Shown: positions 21,831 to 32,387, counted from the stretch's first letter. The stretch: DNA of 64,000 nt from Azolla caroliniana (GCA_043228905.1 JBHGNT010000022.1:868001-932000), one strand, 5' to 3'. Program-made: numbers and translations. The notes: a model not told the origin generated them from the letters alone.

Positions 21831-22648
21831 TCACTCCGGTATGGGATTCCTCGTCAATCCGATCCGCTTCTGGCATGCGTCTAGCTTGTCGGGTGTCAGC
21901 ACCTTGGTCAACATATCCGACCCGTTCTCCTCCGTGTGGATCTTAGTCAACACGAACTCTTGGTCTTCTACTCGCTCCCGAATCCAGTGGTACCTCCGCT
22001 GGATGTGCTTCGTCCTAGAATGATACACTGCGTTCTTCGCAAGGTGGATGGTACTTTGTCTGTCGATATAGAGCCGGTATTCCTCTTGCCAGATCCCTAG
22101 CTCTTCGATGAAGTCCTTCATCCATAGTATTTCCTTGCCGGCTTCCACAGCCGCCATGTACTCCGCTTCCGTGGTTGACAACACAACCATCTTCTGCAGC
22201 CTCGATTGCCACGAAACAGCTCCCCCCCCCATATGTCATGACATATATCCGGATGTTGACCGGCTAGTATCTGCATCAACCGACATATCCGAATCGGTGA
22301 AACCGTCAAGTTGGGGTTTACCGGAGCCGAATTAGAGACACATACTTGAGGTGCCTTTCAAGTATCAGAGTATCTATTTTACTGCATTCCAGTTCTCCTT
22401 GCCAGGATTGCTCATAAACTGGCTCACCACTCCGACTGCATATCTGATATCCGGTCAGGTACACAACATTGCATACATTAGGCTCCCCACGGCAGAGGCA
22501 TATGGTATCTTCATCATATCCACCTTCTCTGCCTTCGTCTTCGGGCTTTGCTTACCGGATAAACTACAGTTTTCCGGAAGTGTTGATCTGACCGGTTTCG
22601 CATCTGACATGTTGAACCGCTGAAGCACATTTGTCACATACTTATCCT
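21831..22648 (-). pseudogene. RNase H region of copia F
   Basis: It encodes copia RNase H: KAEKVDMMKIPYASAVGSLMYAM, STTEAEYMAAVEAGKEILWMKD, HSRTKHIQRRYHWIRERVED and the end ENGSDMLTKVL. Several frame breaks lie near 22240-22460. It is continuous with the RT part at 28090 once G is removed: the codons for SQDKYVTNVL rejoin across the ATCCT duplication. It follows the same order as the intact G. Confidence 0.93.
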
Positions 22649-23325
22649 TGTTAGGAATTGACGCTTTCAAGACCTTCGCCTCTCGGCCGCAACCGAGGAA
22701 ACACGAATCAATGCAGCAGAAAATCGAAACACAGAGAGAGACTTGAGTGCACAGGGTTTAGCGTGGAAAACCCTAGACGGGAAAAACCACGGGAGTGCAA
22801 GACTCCAACTATCACTATACACAGGGAATGTACAATGGCGAGCTGCAAGGCAACGACCTTGAGCTCGATGTCCTCGCCACAGGCGGCGGTATTACACAGA
22901 GGCGTCGACCTCTTACTTTCTCTCTCCCTCTCACTCACTCTCTCGGCTGCTCTCACTTCGTTCCCTCTAAGTGGAAAACAGAAAAATGAGCAACAACAAA
23001 AAATGTTTGCCCTAAGTCATATTTATACACATATGACTTTCGGGCTATTTACAAATATAGCCTCAAGGGCCCTTGGCAAACATATTCACAAATATGTCCC
23101 CGCATCCGGATCTCTCTCCGGGTACATTCGTCATCCGGCTCCGTAGCCGGGGTCTTCATCATCCGGCCCCGTAGCCGGGGTCTTCATCATCTGGCCCCGT
23201 AGCCGGGGTCTTCATCATCCGGCTCCGTAGCTGGGGTCTTCATCATCCGGCTCCGTAGCCGGGGTCTTCATCATCCGATTCCCGGACATCCGACCATCCC
23301 ATCCGGAGGGACCGTAATCCCAACA
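22649..23325 (-). repeat. 3' LTR of copia G
   Basis: It begins and ends TGTTAGG...CCAACA on the plus strand. A minus-strand TATAAAT box is at about 23021-23027. Five units of a 28-bp minisatellite containing CCGTAGCCGGGG lie at about 23130-23275, at the U3 start; the 5' LTR has four. Confidence 0.95.
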
Positions 23326-23335
23326 AACTCCCCCT

Positions 23336-26300
23336 TCACTTCGGCATGGGATGTCTTTCCAGTCCGACCCTCTTCCGGCACGCTTCCAGCTTGTCGGGTG
23401 TGAGCACTTTGGTCAGCATGTCTGACCCGTTCTCGTCCGTGTGGATCTTCGTCAGCACGAACTCCTGGTCTTCTATCCTTTCCCGGATCCAGTGATATCT
23501 TCGCTGGATGTGCTTCGTCCGGGAGTGATAGGCCGCGTTCTTCGCAAGGTGGATGGTACTCTGACTGTCGCAGTAGAGTCGGTACTCCTCCTGCCGGATA
23601 CCGAGCTCTCTAATGAGGTCCTTCATCCATATCATTTCCTTGCCGGCTTCAACAGCCGCCATGTACTCCGCCTCCGTGGTTGACAATGCAACCGTCTTCT
23701 GCAGCCTCGACTGCCACGAAACAGCTCCCCCTGCATACGTCATCACATACCCTGATGTGGACCGGCTGGTATCTGCATCAGCCGACATATCCGAATCGGT
23801 AAAGCCGTCGAGTTCGGGCTTACCGGAGCCAAATCGGAGGCACACGTTTGCCGTGCCCTTCAGGTATCGGAGTATCCACTTGGCCGCGTTCCAGTGCTCT
23901 TTGCCGGGATTGCTCATGTACCGGCTCACCACTCCGACTGCATATCCTATGTCCGGTCTTGTACACACCATTGCGTACATCAAGCTTCCGACGGCAGAGG
24001 CATATGGTACTTTCATCATGTCCTCCTTCTCAGCCTTTGTCTTGGGGCTTTGCTTGCTGGACAACTTGTAGTTTGCCGGGAGGGTTGACCCGACCGGTCT
24101 TGCTTCCGACATGTTGAACCGGTGAAGCACCTTTGTCACGTACTTCTCCTGTGACATCCACAACTGCTTCTTCTTCCGGTCCCGGATGATGTGAATCCCT
24201 AGTATTTGCCTCGCCGGACCCAGGTCTTTCATTGAGAAGGTTCGGTGAAGCGCTTTCTTCAGCATCCGTATCTTGACCTGGTCCCGTCCGACGATCAACA
24301 TGTCGTCCACGTACAGGAGGAGTATTAGAAAGTCTCCTCCTTCGAACTTCTTCACAAACACGCAGTGATCGGACTGCGTTTTGTGGTACCCTTCGTCGGT
24401 CATGAAAGAGTCGAACTTCCGGTACCATTGCCGGGGAGCCTGCTTCAGTCCGTAAAGGCTCTTCTTCAACCGGCATACCAGGTGCTCCTTCCCTTTCTTC
24501 TCGAATCCTTCCGGTTGCTGCATGTAGATCTCTTCTTTGAGGTCACCGTGAAGGAATGCCATCTTCACGTCCATCTGTTCTACCTCGAGGTCCATGCTTG
24601 CCGCTATACTCAGCACCGTCCGGATGGAGGTCATCTTCACTACCGGGGCAAATATCTCGTCGAAGTCGACGCCCTTCTTCTGCTGGAACCCCTTCACCAC
24701 GATCCTGGCTTTGTATCTCGGGGGGTTTCCGACATCTCCCGGTTTCAGCTTGAACACCCACTTGTTTCGAAGTGCCCGCTTTCCTTTCGGCAACTCCACA
24801 AGTTCATATGTGTGGTTCTCATGCAGGGAATCAATCTCCTCCTCCATGGCACTTAACCACCTGCGGCTATGGGTGTCAAGCTTTGCTTCTTCAAAACTCT
24901 CCGGCTCCCCCTCGTCGGTTAGTAGCACGTGCTCTGGTTCCGGAAATCTCCGGGGGGCCCTTCTCTCTCTTAGAGGATATCTCCGTTCCGGAGCTTCGGT
25001 AACCGGCTCCTCCGTTTCCTCTTCATCCGAATCCATTTCGGGATCGGGGCCGGTTCCGGTATCAGTTTCATCTTCCTCGGCCGGTTCTGTTTCTTCACCG
25101 TCTTCGGCCGGATCCTCGAATGCTAACCGGTCCCTTGCCGGTCGGGACTGCTCCTCGTAGAGTCGATCCTCACCGTTCGACTTGGGGCTCTTCATCTTCT
25201 TCTCCGACTCCCAGTCGGCGAGTGTCTTGTCCTCCATGAAGATGATATCACGACTCCGGAATATCTTTTTGTCGACCGGGTCCCATACTCGGTAGCCGAA
25301 CTCGTCGTCGCCGTAACCGAGGAATATGCATGGCCGGGTCTTTGGATCTAACTTTCCTCTCCGGTCCTTTGCCACATGCACGTATGCGAGGCACCCGAAC
25401 ACCTTCAGATGCCGGTAGGACACTTTCTTACCGGTCCACACTCTCTGTGGCGTGTCTCCATCCAGGGGTACTGAGGGTGATCTATTTATCACATATGTCG
25501 CCGTCGACATTGCCTCAGCCCAAAATCCCTTGGGTAATTTCGCATGTGCTAGCATACTCCGGACCCTCTCCATTATGGTCCGGTTCATCCTCTCGGCCAG
25601 CCCGTTCAGTTCCGGCGTCTTCGGCACAGTAAACTCGAGCCGGATTCCCATCAAACGGCAATACTCCTCAAATTGCCCTCGGTATTCTCCTCCGTTATCC
25701 GCTCGTAGTGCTTTCAGCTTCTTGCCGGATTCTCTTTCCACTCTCGCGTGGAGTTCTTTGAAGACGGACAATACTTGGTCCTTTGTCTTCAACGGTGCCG
25801 TCCACAGCTTCCGGCTGTGGTCATCTATGAATGTTACGAAGTACTGGGCTCCACCATGTGACTTCGTTTCTACCTGATACACATCAGTGTGTACCAACTC
25901 CAATGGTACACTACGTCTCATCGGTGGTCTTGAGCGGAAGGAGGTCCGGTTTTGCTTACCGGCCAGACAGTCGGTACACTTCCCCAGGTGTACGTGCTTT
26001 ACCGGTATCAGGTTGTCTTCGGCAAGCCTCTTCATCCCCTTCTTGCTCATGTGGCACAGTCTCTTGTGCCACAGCTCACCGGCAGTGTCGGCTGCCACGT
26101 TCAACTCCTCCGGACACAACCAGGCATTCATAAGGTACAGTGTGTTGACTTTCCGGGCCCGAGCCACTATCAGGCTCCCCTTGCTGAACTTCATTACGCA
26201 GTTCCGGATGCTACCTGTGTAGCCTTCATCGTCTAGCCTCCCGACCGAAATCAGGTTCAATCGAACCTCCGGAACGTGTCGGACATCCTTCAGCAACATT

Positions 26301-27418
26301 TTGCATCCGGTCGAGGTTGTCAGCCACACGTCTCCTATGCCGGCAATCCGGCACGTACCTTCATTTCCCATCCGAACACAGCCATGCTCACCGGCTGTGT
26401 AGGATGAGAAGTATCTTCTTTCCGGGGTCAGGTGGAACGACGCTCCGGAATCAACCACCCAGGTAGTCTCATCGCCGGCAATGTTTAGTTCACCTTCTTC
26501 GGTGATGAGCATGATCTCCTCTTCACTTGCCGCGAGTGCCGTCGTTCCTTTCCGGTCCTGCCCTCGCCGATCCGAACCATTCCGGTCCGTGGCTCCCCGG
26601 TAAGCACCGTTCCGTTCCGAAGACTTCTTCGAATCGGTGTCGTCGGCTCCGTTGTCTTTTCGGTAATGCCGACAGTTCTTTCGGAAGTGCCCCGGCTTCC
26701 CATAGTGGAAGCATGTGGGCCTTCCTCTTGACTGCGACCGGGTCCCCGACTTCTCCCGTCTTTGCGGACTCTGGTTCCGTTGTCTTCCCCGATCCGATTC
26801 GGTAAGCAGCATCTTCGGATTGGAGGCCGGTTCTTTATCTCTCTGACGCGCTTCTTCGTTCAAAATGCTTGTCTTTACCGTTTGTAGGGACAAGTTATCT
26901 TCGGTGCAGGAGGTGCTGAGAGTCACCACCAAGTTCTCCCAGTTTTCCGGCAATGTACACATCAGGATGATGGCTTGCATTGCATCCTCCAACGGTAACT
27001 TGATCGCCGCAAGCTGGTTCACGAATCCCATGAACGTGCTTACGTGTTCCACCATACTCTCGCCGTCCCGGTACTTGAGGTTCACTATCTTCCTCATCAG
27101 GGAGGTCCGGTTCAACGCATTCTTCCTCTCGTAGAGGCCCGACAGCTTCTGCCACATCTCATATGCGTTGGTGTCGTTCGCCACATGTTGTAGAACGCTC
27201 ACGTCGACGTATTGCCGAATGGTTGCAACGGCTTTCCGATTCAGAAGCCTCCATTCCGTCTCAAGTACCCCCTTGGGTATTTCCGACCTGTCGATCGGTT
27301 CATACAGGTCCCGAACAATTAGCAGATCCTCCATCTTTATCTTCCAGTCGGCGTAGTTCTGCGCATTCAGCACCATCATCACCGGCTGCCCGCTGCTGCC
27401 GCCTTCCATTTTCTGCAC
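23336..27418 (-). CDS. copia G gag-pol polyprotein, 1360 residues
   Basis: Domains in copia order: gag capsid (1-200); zinc knuckle at 235-248 reading CFHYGKPGHFRKNC, where the second Cys is Tyr238; aspartic protease with VVDSGAS at about 320-326; integrase zinc site H450/H455/C480/C483; integrase core D511, D573 and E608, with exact D-35-E spacing; acidic linker 740-800; reverse transcriptase 860-1100 with LYVDD at 1034-1038; RNase H to the end (TSGYVMTYAGG, STTEAEYMAA, NGSDMLTKVL). The start is the first Met 22 bp inside the primer site. Length and order are normal for a complete copia. The protein would package, copy and integrate the element. The knuckle change may weaken RNA packaging. 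Everything else looks functional. Confidence 0.95.
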   Translation of the reverse strand: MQKMEGGSSGQPVMMVLNAQNYADWKIKMEDLLIVRDLYEPIDRSEIPKGVLETEWRLLNRKAVATIRQYVDVSVLQHVANDTNAYEMWQKLSGLYERKNALNRTSLMRKIVNLKYRDGESMVEHVSTFMGFVNQLAAIKLPLEDAMQAIILMCTLPENWENLVVTLSTSCTEDNLSLQTVKTSILNEEARQRDKEPASNPKMLLTESDRGRQRNQSPQRREKSGTRSQSRGRPTCFHYGKPGHFRKNCRHYRKDNGADDTDSKKSSERNGAYRGATDRNGSDRRGQDRKGTTALAASEEEIMLITEEGELNIAGDETTWVVDSGASFHLTPERRYFSSYTAGEHGCVRMGNEGTCRIAGIGDVWLTTSTGCKMLLKDVRHVPEVRLNLISVGRLDDEGYTGSIRNCVMKFSKGSLIVARARKVNTLYLMNAWLCPEELNVAADTAGELWHKRLCHMSKKGMKRLAEDNLIPVKHVHLGKCTDCLAGKQNRTSFRSRPPMRRSVPLELVHTDVYQVETKSHGGAQYFVTFIDDHSRKLWTAPLKTKDQVLSVFKELHARVERESGKKLKALRADNGGEYRGQFEEYCRLMGIRLEFTVPKTPELNGLAERMNRTIMERVRSMLAHAKLPKGFWAEAMSTATYVINRSPSVPLDGDTPQRVWTGKKVSYRHLKVFGCLAYVHVAKDRRGKLDPKTRPCIFLGYGDDEFGYRVWDPVDKKIFRSRDIIFMEDKTLADWESEKKMKSPKSNGEDRLYEEQSRPARDRLAFEDPAEDGEETEPAEEDETDTGTGPDPEMDSDEEETEEPVTEAPERRYPLRERRAPRRFPEPEHVLLTDEGEPESFEEAKLDTHSRRWLSAMEEEIDSLHENHTYELVELPKGKRALRNKWVFKLKPGDVGNPPRYKARIVVKGFQQKKGVDFDEIFAPVVKMTSIRTVLSIAASMDLEVEQMDVKMAFLHGDLKEEIYMQQPEGFEKKGKEHLVCRLKKSLYGLKQAPRQWYRKFDSFMTDEGYHKTQSDHCVFVKKFEGGDFLILLLYVDDMLIVGRDQVKIRMLKKALHRTFSMKDLGPARQILGIHIIRDRKKKQLWMSQEKYVTKVLHRFNMSEARPVGSTLPANYKLSSKQSPKTKAEKEDMMKVPYASAVGSLMYAMVCTRPDIGYAVGVVSRYMSNPGKEHWNAAKWILRYLKGTANVCLRFGSGKPELDGFTDSDMSADADTSRSTSGYVMTYAGGAVSWQSRLQKTVALSTTEAEYMAAVEAGKEMIWMKDLIRELGIRQEEYRLYCDSQSTIHLAKNAAYHSRTKHIQRRYHWIRERIEDQEFVLTKIHTDENGSDMLTKVLTPDKLEACRKRVGLERHPMPK

Positions 27419-27440
27419 TGCAGTCGCTCTGATTCCAGAT

Positions 27441-28089
27441 TGTTAGGAATTGACGCTTTCAAGACCTTCGCCTCTCGGCCGCAACCGAGGAAACACGAAT
27501 CAATGCAGCAGAAAATCGAAACACAGAGAGAGACTCGAGTGCACAGGGTTTAGCGTGGAAAACCCTAGACGGGAAAAACCACGGGAGTGCAAGACTCCAA
27601 CTATCACTATACGCAGGGAATGTACAATGGCGAGCTGCAAGGCAATGACCTTGAGCTCGCTGTCCTCGCCACAGGCGGCGGTATTACACAGAGGCGTCGA
27701 CCTCTTACTTTCTCTCTCCCTCTCACTCACACTCTCGGCTGCTCTCACTTCGTTCCCTCTAAGTGGAAAACAGAAAAATGAGCAACAACAAAAAATGTTT
27801 GCCCTAAGTCATATTTATACACATATGACTTTTGGGCTATTTACAAATATAGCCTCAAGGGCCCTTGGCAAACATATTCACAAATATGTCCCCGCATCCG
27901 GATCTCTCTCCGGGTACATTCGTCATCCGGCTCCGTAGCCGGGGTCTTCATCATCCGGCCCCGTAGCCGGGGTCTTCATCATCCGGCCCCGTAGCCGGGG
28001 TCTTCATCATCCGGCTCCGTAGCCGGGGTCTTCATCATCCGATTCCCGGACATCCGACCATCCCATCCGGAGGGACCGTAATCCCAACA
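27441..28089 (-). repeat. 5' LTR of copia G
   Basis: 649 bp, with four 28-bp minisatellite units at about 27920-28040 and a minus-strand TATA box near 27812-27818. On the minus strand it is followed by ATC and the primer site TGGAATCAGAGC (27426-27437), then the gag start. Confidence 0.95.
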
Positions 28090-30548
28090 ATCCTGTGACA
28101 GCCACAATTGCTTTGTTGGCCGGTCCCGGATGATATGCATCCCCAACATCTGTCTTGTCGGACCCAAGTCTTTCATTGAGGAGGTTCGGTTCAGGGCCTT
28201 CTTCAGCATCCGTATCTTGACTTGGTTTCGTCCAACGATCAACATGTCGTCCACGTACAAGAGGAGTATCAGGAAGTCTTCACCTTCGAACTTCTTCACA
28301 AATACGCAGTGATCGGCCTGCATCTTGTGGTACCCTTGATCGGTCATGAAGGAGTCGAACTTCCGGTACCATTGTCGGGGAGCCTGCTTCAACCCGTAGA
28401 GGCTCTTTTTTAACCGGCAAACCAGGTGCTCCTTCCCTTTCTTCACAAATCCCTCCGTTTGTTGCATGTAGATCTCCTCTTCGAGGTCGTCGTGGAGGAA
28501 CCCCGTCTTCACATCTAACAGCTCTACCTCGAGGTCCATGCTTGCCTCTATGCTCATCACTATCTGGATGGAAGTCTTCTTTACTACCGGGGCAAATATC
28601 TCGTCGAAGTCCATGCCCTTCTTCTGCCGGAACCCCTTCACCACGATCCTGGCTTTGTACCTTGGAGGGTTGCCGTCATCTCCTGGTTTCAACTTGTACA
28701 CCCACTTGTTTCGGAGTGCCCTCTTTCCTTTCGGTAACTCCACCAATTCATACGTGTGGTTCTCATGCAGGATCCATCTCGTCCTGCATGACACTCAACC
28801 ACTTGCGGCTATGGGTGTCATCCTTCACTTCTTCGAAGCTTTCTGGCTCCCCGTCATCGGTCAACAGCACATGCTCTGCATCCGGACTCCTCTATTTGTT
28901 CTTCATTCGAATCCCATTCGGGGTCTTGGCCGGTTCCGGTTTTAGCTTCCTCTACTTCTTCTACCGGTTAGGTATCCTCACCGTAACCGGTTGGTTCCTC
29001 GAGTGTCAGCCGGCTCTTTGCCGGGTGGGTTTGAACCTCATCGGACTTCATTATCTTCTTCTCTGACTCCCAATCGGCAAGAGTCTAGTCCTCCATGAAT
29101 ATAATATCTCGGCTCCGGAAAACCTTCTTGTCAACCGGATCCCACACTCGGTAGCCGAACTCATCATCGCCGTATCCAAGTATTATGCATGGCCGGGTTT
29201 TGCTTACCAGCTAGGCAGTTTGTGCACCTCTCAAGATGCACGTTCTTCACCGGAATGAGGTTGTCATCGTCAACCCTCTTCATCCCCTTCACGCTCATGT
29301 GATAGAGTCTCTTGTGCCACAGCTCACCGGCAGTGTCGGAAGCCACGTTCACTTGTTTTGGGCATAACCGGGCATTCATCAAGTACAACGTGTTGACCTT
29401 CCGGGCCGGAGCCACTATCAGGCTCCCTTTTCTGAATTTCATGACTCCGTTCTGGATGCTACCCGTGTAGCCTTCATCATCTAGCCGACCGGCTGATATC
29501 AGGTTCAATCGAACCTCCGGAACGTGTCGGAGATCCTTCAACAACAGCTTGCATCCGGTTGGTGTTGTCAACCACACGTCTCCTATGCCGACAATTTGGC
29601 ATGTACCTTCATTCCCCATCCGGACATAGCCGTGATCACTGGCTGTGTAGGATGAGAAGTATTTCCGGTCCGGGGTAAGGTGGAACAACGCTCCGGAATC
29701 AACAACCCACGTTGTTTCACTTGCCGCGATTGCCGTCGTTCGCTTCCGGTCTGGTCCCCTCCGGTCTTTACCGTTCCGGTCCAGTGTCCGCTTCGAATCG
29801 GTACCGTCGGTTTCCTTGTCTTTTTGGAAGTGCCGATAGTTCTTCTGGAAGTGTCCTGGCGTGTCGCAATAGAAGCAAGTAGGCCTCCCCCTTGACTTTG
29901 ACTGTGTCCCCGACTTTTCCCGGGTCTGGGGACTACGATTCCTTTGTCTTCTGCGTTCCGATTCGGTAAGGAGCGCTTTGGAGTTGGAGCACGTATCCTT
30001 GTCTTTCCGATGCGCCTACGCATCTAGCAAGCTCGACTTCACTCTTGCTAGGGATAACCGTTTCCCTTCCGGCCCGGCGTTGCCCAAAGTGACAACCAAC
30101 GTCTCCCAGCTATCTAGGAGGGAACCGAGTAGGAGTAGTGCTAGTACCTCATCGGAGAGAGGTACTTCCAATGATGTTGCCTGGTGGATCAGCCCCTGGA
30201 AGGCATTCATGTGCTCCACCATGCTGGAGCCATCTTGGTACCAGTAAGACTCTGGTTTACAACATTTTTGTTCTGAAACACAATGTTGATCTTCTCCTAG
30301 AGCTCATGAGCCTTGCTCTCTTCATTGAAGTTGTTGTATAGACTCAATTTGATGAAGCACCGTATGTACGCCGTTGTCTTCATGTGCATCACCTCCCATA
30401 TTGTGGCATCAATTTTGTTCGGTTTCTTGTCCCCGAACTGAACCGACAACCAAAGATCTTTAACCACAAGCATGTCCCTCATCTTCGACTTCCACATTGA
30501 GTAGTTGGAGCCGGTGAGCTTGAACATGCCTCCCAACGAATCGTCCAT
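28090..30548 (-). pseudogene. gag-protease-RT remains of copia F
   Basis: Gag starts MDDSLGGMF at 30548 and has the zinc knuckle in a damaged frame (about 29840-29880). A protease remnant with HLTPDRKYFSSY is at 29688-29640. The integrase zinc-binding end is at 29340-29215 (LWHKRLYHMS, CTNCLAGKQN). The sequence then jumps near 29207 into the post-core region (ILGYGDDEFGYRVWDP), so the DDE core is lost. RT is at 28794-28095 with LYVDDML. Frame breaks are present near 30250, 30020, 29690 and 28900. Compared with G, roughly 0.8 kb is missing. Confidence 0.92.
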
Positions 30549-30579
30549 TTTTCTGTGTCGTTTCACTCTGATACCACTT

Positions 30580-31180
30580 AGACAGGAAATACGCGGAATA
30601 ATCTCTGGCCACAACTGAAGCGTAGATCACTTGATGACAATCGAACACAGAAGAAATGGGAATGGAGGTAAGTACACGAACAAAAAAGAGAATACACAAG
30701 ATGTTAACGTGGAAAACCCCTGAGAGGGAAAAACCACGGGAGTCCACAGACTCCAAACTATCACTATGCCAATGATTACAACAGGGAGCACAGAGGCAAC
30801 GACCTTCTACTCACGATCTTCGCCTGCCAGCGGTTACAACAAAGACATGCTCTGAATCGCTCTCTCTCTCTCTCTCTCTCTGTATAGTCGTTACACCAAA
30901 TTACACTATACGAAGATAATAACAGCAACAGTATCAACACTGTTTGCCCTAGGTCACATTTATACTAATATGACATTAGGACTATTTACCGATATAGCCC
31001 CAATGGGCTCTCAGAAACATATCTACATATATGTCCCTTCATCTGGTGAGAGGTTCTCATCGGGCCTGCAACATCCGGTTCTCATCGGGTCTTCCTTGTC
31101 GGGTACTCGTCATCCGGTTCTCATCGGGTCTTCCGATGCCGGGCTTGCGTATCCCATCTGGAGGGACCGAGATCCTAATA
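30580..31180 (-). repeat. 5' LTR of copia F
   Basis: 601 bp, the same family as 21087-21820 but with fewer minisatellite units. Both terminal dinucleotides are mutated (AG start and TA end instead of TG and CA). TGGTATCAGAG, the initiator-Met primer site, lies on the minus strand at 30566-30576. Confidence 0.93.
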
Positions 31181-31185
31181 GTATA

Positions 31186-31337
31186 TAAGGCCTCAAGGTG
31201 ACAATAAGGTTTGTGAGCTTTGTAGATCTTTTTTAAAAGATTCTGGCCCACAAAATTCCTTTACTAGTTGATCTTCAGAAAGGTACACTTTACGTACCCC
31301 CTTCAAGCACTATCATTACAAGAATGTTGGCTGAATC
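31186..31337. other. non-coding spacer between copia F and an exon-like ORF
   Basis: After the GTATA duplication the sequence continues from the 21086 side (joined, F removed). I see no gene in it; it probably belongs to an intron or 5' flank of M1. Confidence 0.5.
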
Positions 31338-31685
31338 TTAATCTTCATAGTCAAATTGTAGAATACGGCCATACATAAATGCGGTGTCATTTTCAAGCTG
31401 ACCGTCACCCTTCTTCTTTGTTGTATAAGGCATGACTTTTTTCTTGGAGTTGACGTATTGCATACACCATTCCTTGTCCATTAGATCACTGTCAGGAAGG
31501 CCCTCACCACCAGTAGCTACTAACATTTTCTTTTGGCTGACATCATCAGATGGTTGAGATTTTATCTCCTCGTTGAAGAGAAGCTTTTTTCCTCTCTTCA
31601 TGTTCTGAGGAACTATTAGTTTCTGGGTCTTAATTGGAGAGCCCTGATCCAAAGCTTTATTTTCTTCACAGGTCTGTTCGACAAG
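31338..31685 (-). CDS. unrecognised exon-like ORF, about 105 codons
   Basis: The minus-strand frame runs about 31685-31338 and ends TAA. Its hydrophilic product has a Lys-rich middle and the text KEWCMQYVNSKKK and FMYGRILQFDYED. AG acceptor candidates precede it (AAATAG, TTTGAG near 31690-31700), so it may be a terminal exon of a gene upstream of M1. I do not recognise a domain. It lies between M1 and T1 on the M1 strand and has no counterpart I can see near M2. It may be chance coding. Confidence 0.35.
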   Translation of the reverse strand, partial: LVEQTCEENKALDQGSPIKTQKLIVPQNMKRGKKLLFNEEIKSQPSDDVSQKKMLVATGGEGLPDSDLMDKEWCMQYVNSKKKVMPYTTKKKGDGQLENDTAFMYGRILQFDYED

Positions 31686-32128
31686 TTCTCAAACGACCTA
31701 TTTAAGAAAGGACGTGCGAAAATATAAGTTAGGTGGTTGCCTAGATTAAGGTTGTATATTAAAATATACATAAGTAGATCAAGACAAAAACTAGGAGGCG
31801 ATTTGTGCTAAACTCTAAATATCAATCATACTTTGAGTGAACATGATAGACCTTTATTTGGAATTTAAATCTAGTAAGGGCTATTCAACATTGAAAATTA
31901 TATATCTTAATAATTATACAAGGATATGTATCCAGACTTAAATTTGGTATCATAAAGGTAATTCGTGGGTTATTTTCTATTATTTTAAGCTATCATAGGT
32001 CATAAAACCTTTTTAAGTAAGGCCGTTAAATGTTACAACATGTAGCAAATGTCACTAAAAGAGTTTGAATTGGACATAAAATTGGTATCTTTTCACACAT
32101 ATACCAAATATTTCCCCCAAAGACACAA

Positions 32129-32387
32129 TATTCCTGTTTAAATTTTGTGTTTTATACAATAACTCAATATGGCGTATCGAGTTCATGTATAAATCACAAA
32201 ATTTAAACAGGAACTCGATACAGGGTATCCAGTTCATGTATAAAACACATACTTTGCATAGGAACTCGATACACCGTATCGAGTTACTGTATAAAACAAA
32301 AAATTTAAACAGGAACTCGATACGGCGTATCGAGTTCCTATATAAAATACAAACTTTAAACAGGAACTCGATACCCTGTATCGAGTT
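32129..32387. repeat. five 51-bp iterons, each with a 23-bp palindrome
   Basis: The palindromes start at 32161, 32212, 32263, 32314 and 32365, an exact 51-bp period. The consensus is AACTCGATAC, three variable bases, then GTATCGAGTT. Linkers are AT-rich and contain TGTATAAAA and TTTAAACAGG. The stretch before the first palindrome (32131-32160) is the linker in reverse orientation, so the array opens with an inverted unit. Arms are better conserved than the three centre bases. The array lies between the divergent M1 and T1 genes. Binding by one of their products is an inference. Confidence 0.9.

Larger units (their letters stand above)
22649..28089 (-). mobile_element. intact Ty1/copia element G, nested in F
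   Basis: LTRs at 22649-23325 (677 bp) and 27441-28089 (649 bp) are flanked by the target duplication ATCCT (22644-22648 and 28090-28094). The LTRs differ by about half a dozen substitutions plus one 28-bp minisatellite unit. The primer site TGGAATCAGAGC (minus, 27426-27437) has one mismatch to the initiator-Met complement, the polypurine tract lies at 23326-23336, and a single 1360-codon gag-pol is open. This is the only candidate for a recently autonomous element in the window. Confidence 0.96.
21087..31180 (-). mobile_element. Ty1/copia element F with nested element G
   Basis: LTRs are at 21087-21820 and 30580-31180 with target duplication GTATA (21082-21086 and 31181-31185). The minus-strand order is 5' LTR (right), initiator-Met primer site (30566-30576), gag, protease, part of integrase, RT, [G at 22649-28089], RNase H, polypurine tract, 3' LTR (left). 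Most of the integrase core has been deleted near 29207, so F is non-autonomous. It sits about 30 bp upstream of the first clear M1 exon, in intron or 5' flanking sequence. Confidence 0.95.

Noticed and set aside
24365-27432. Several plus-strand open frames of 100-190 codons within copia G.
   Set aside because: All lie opposite the intact gag-pol in GC-rich coding DNA and show no domain of their own.
32129-32387. Regular repeat array resembling CRISPR.
   Set aside because: The 28-bp linkers are themselves near-identical, so there are no unique spacers; the repeats are palindromic iterons in eukaryotic DNA and no cas gene is present.
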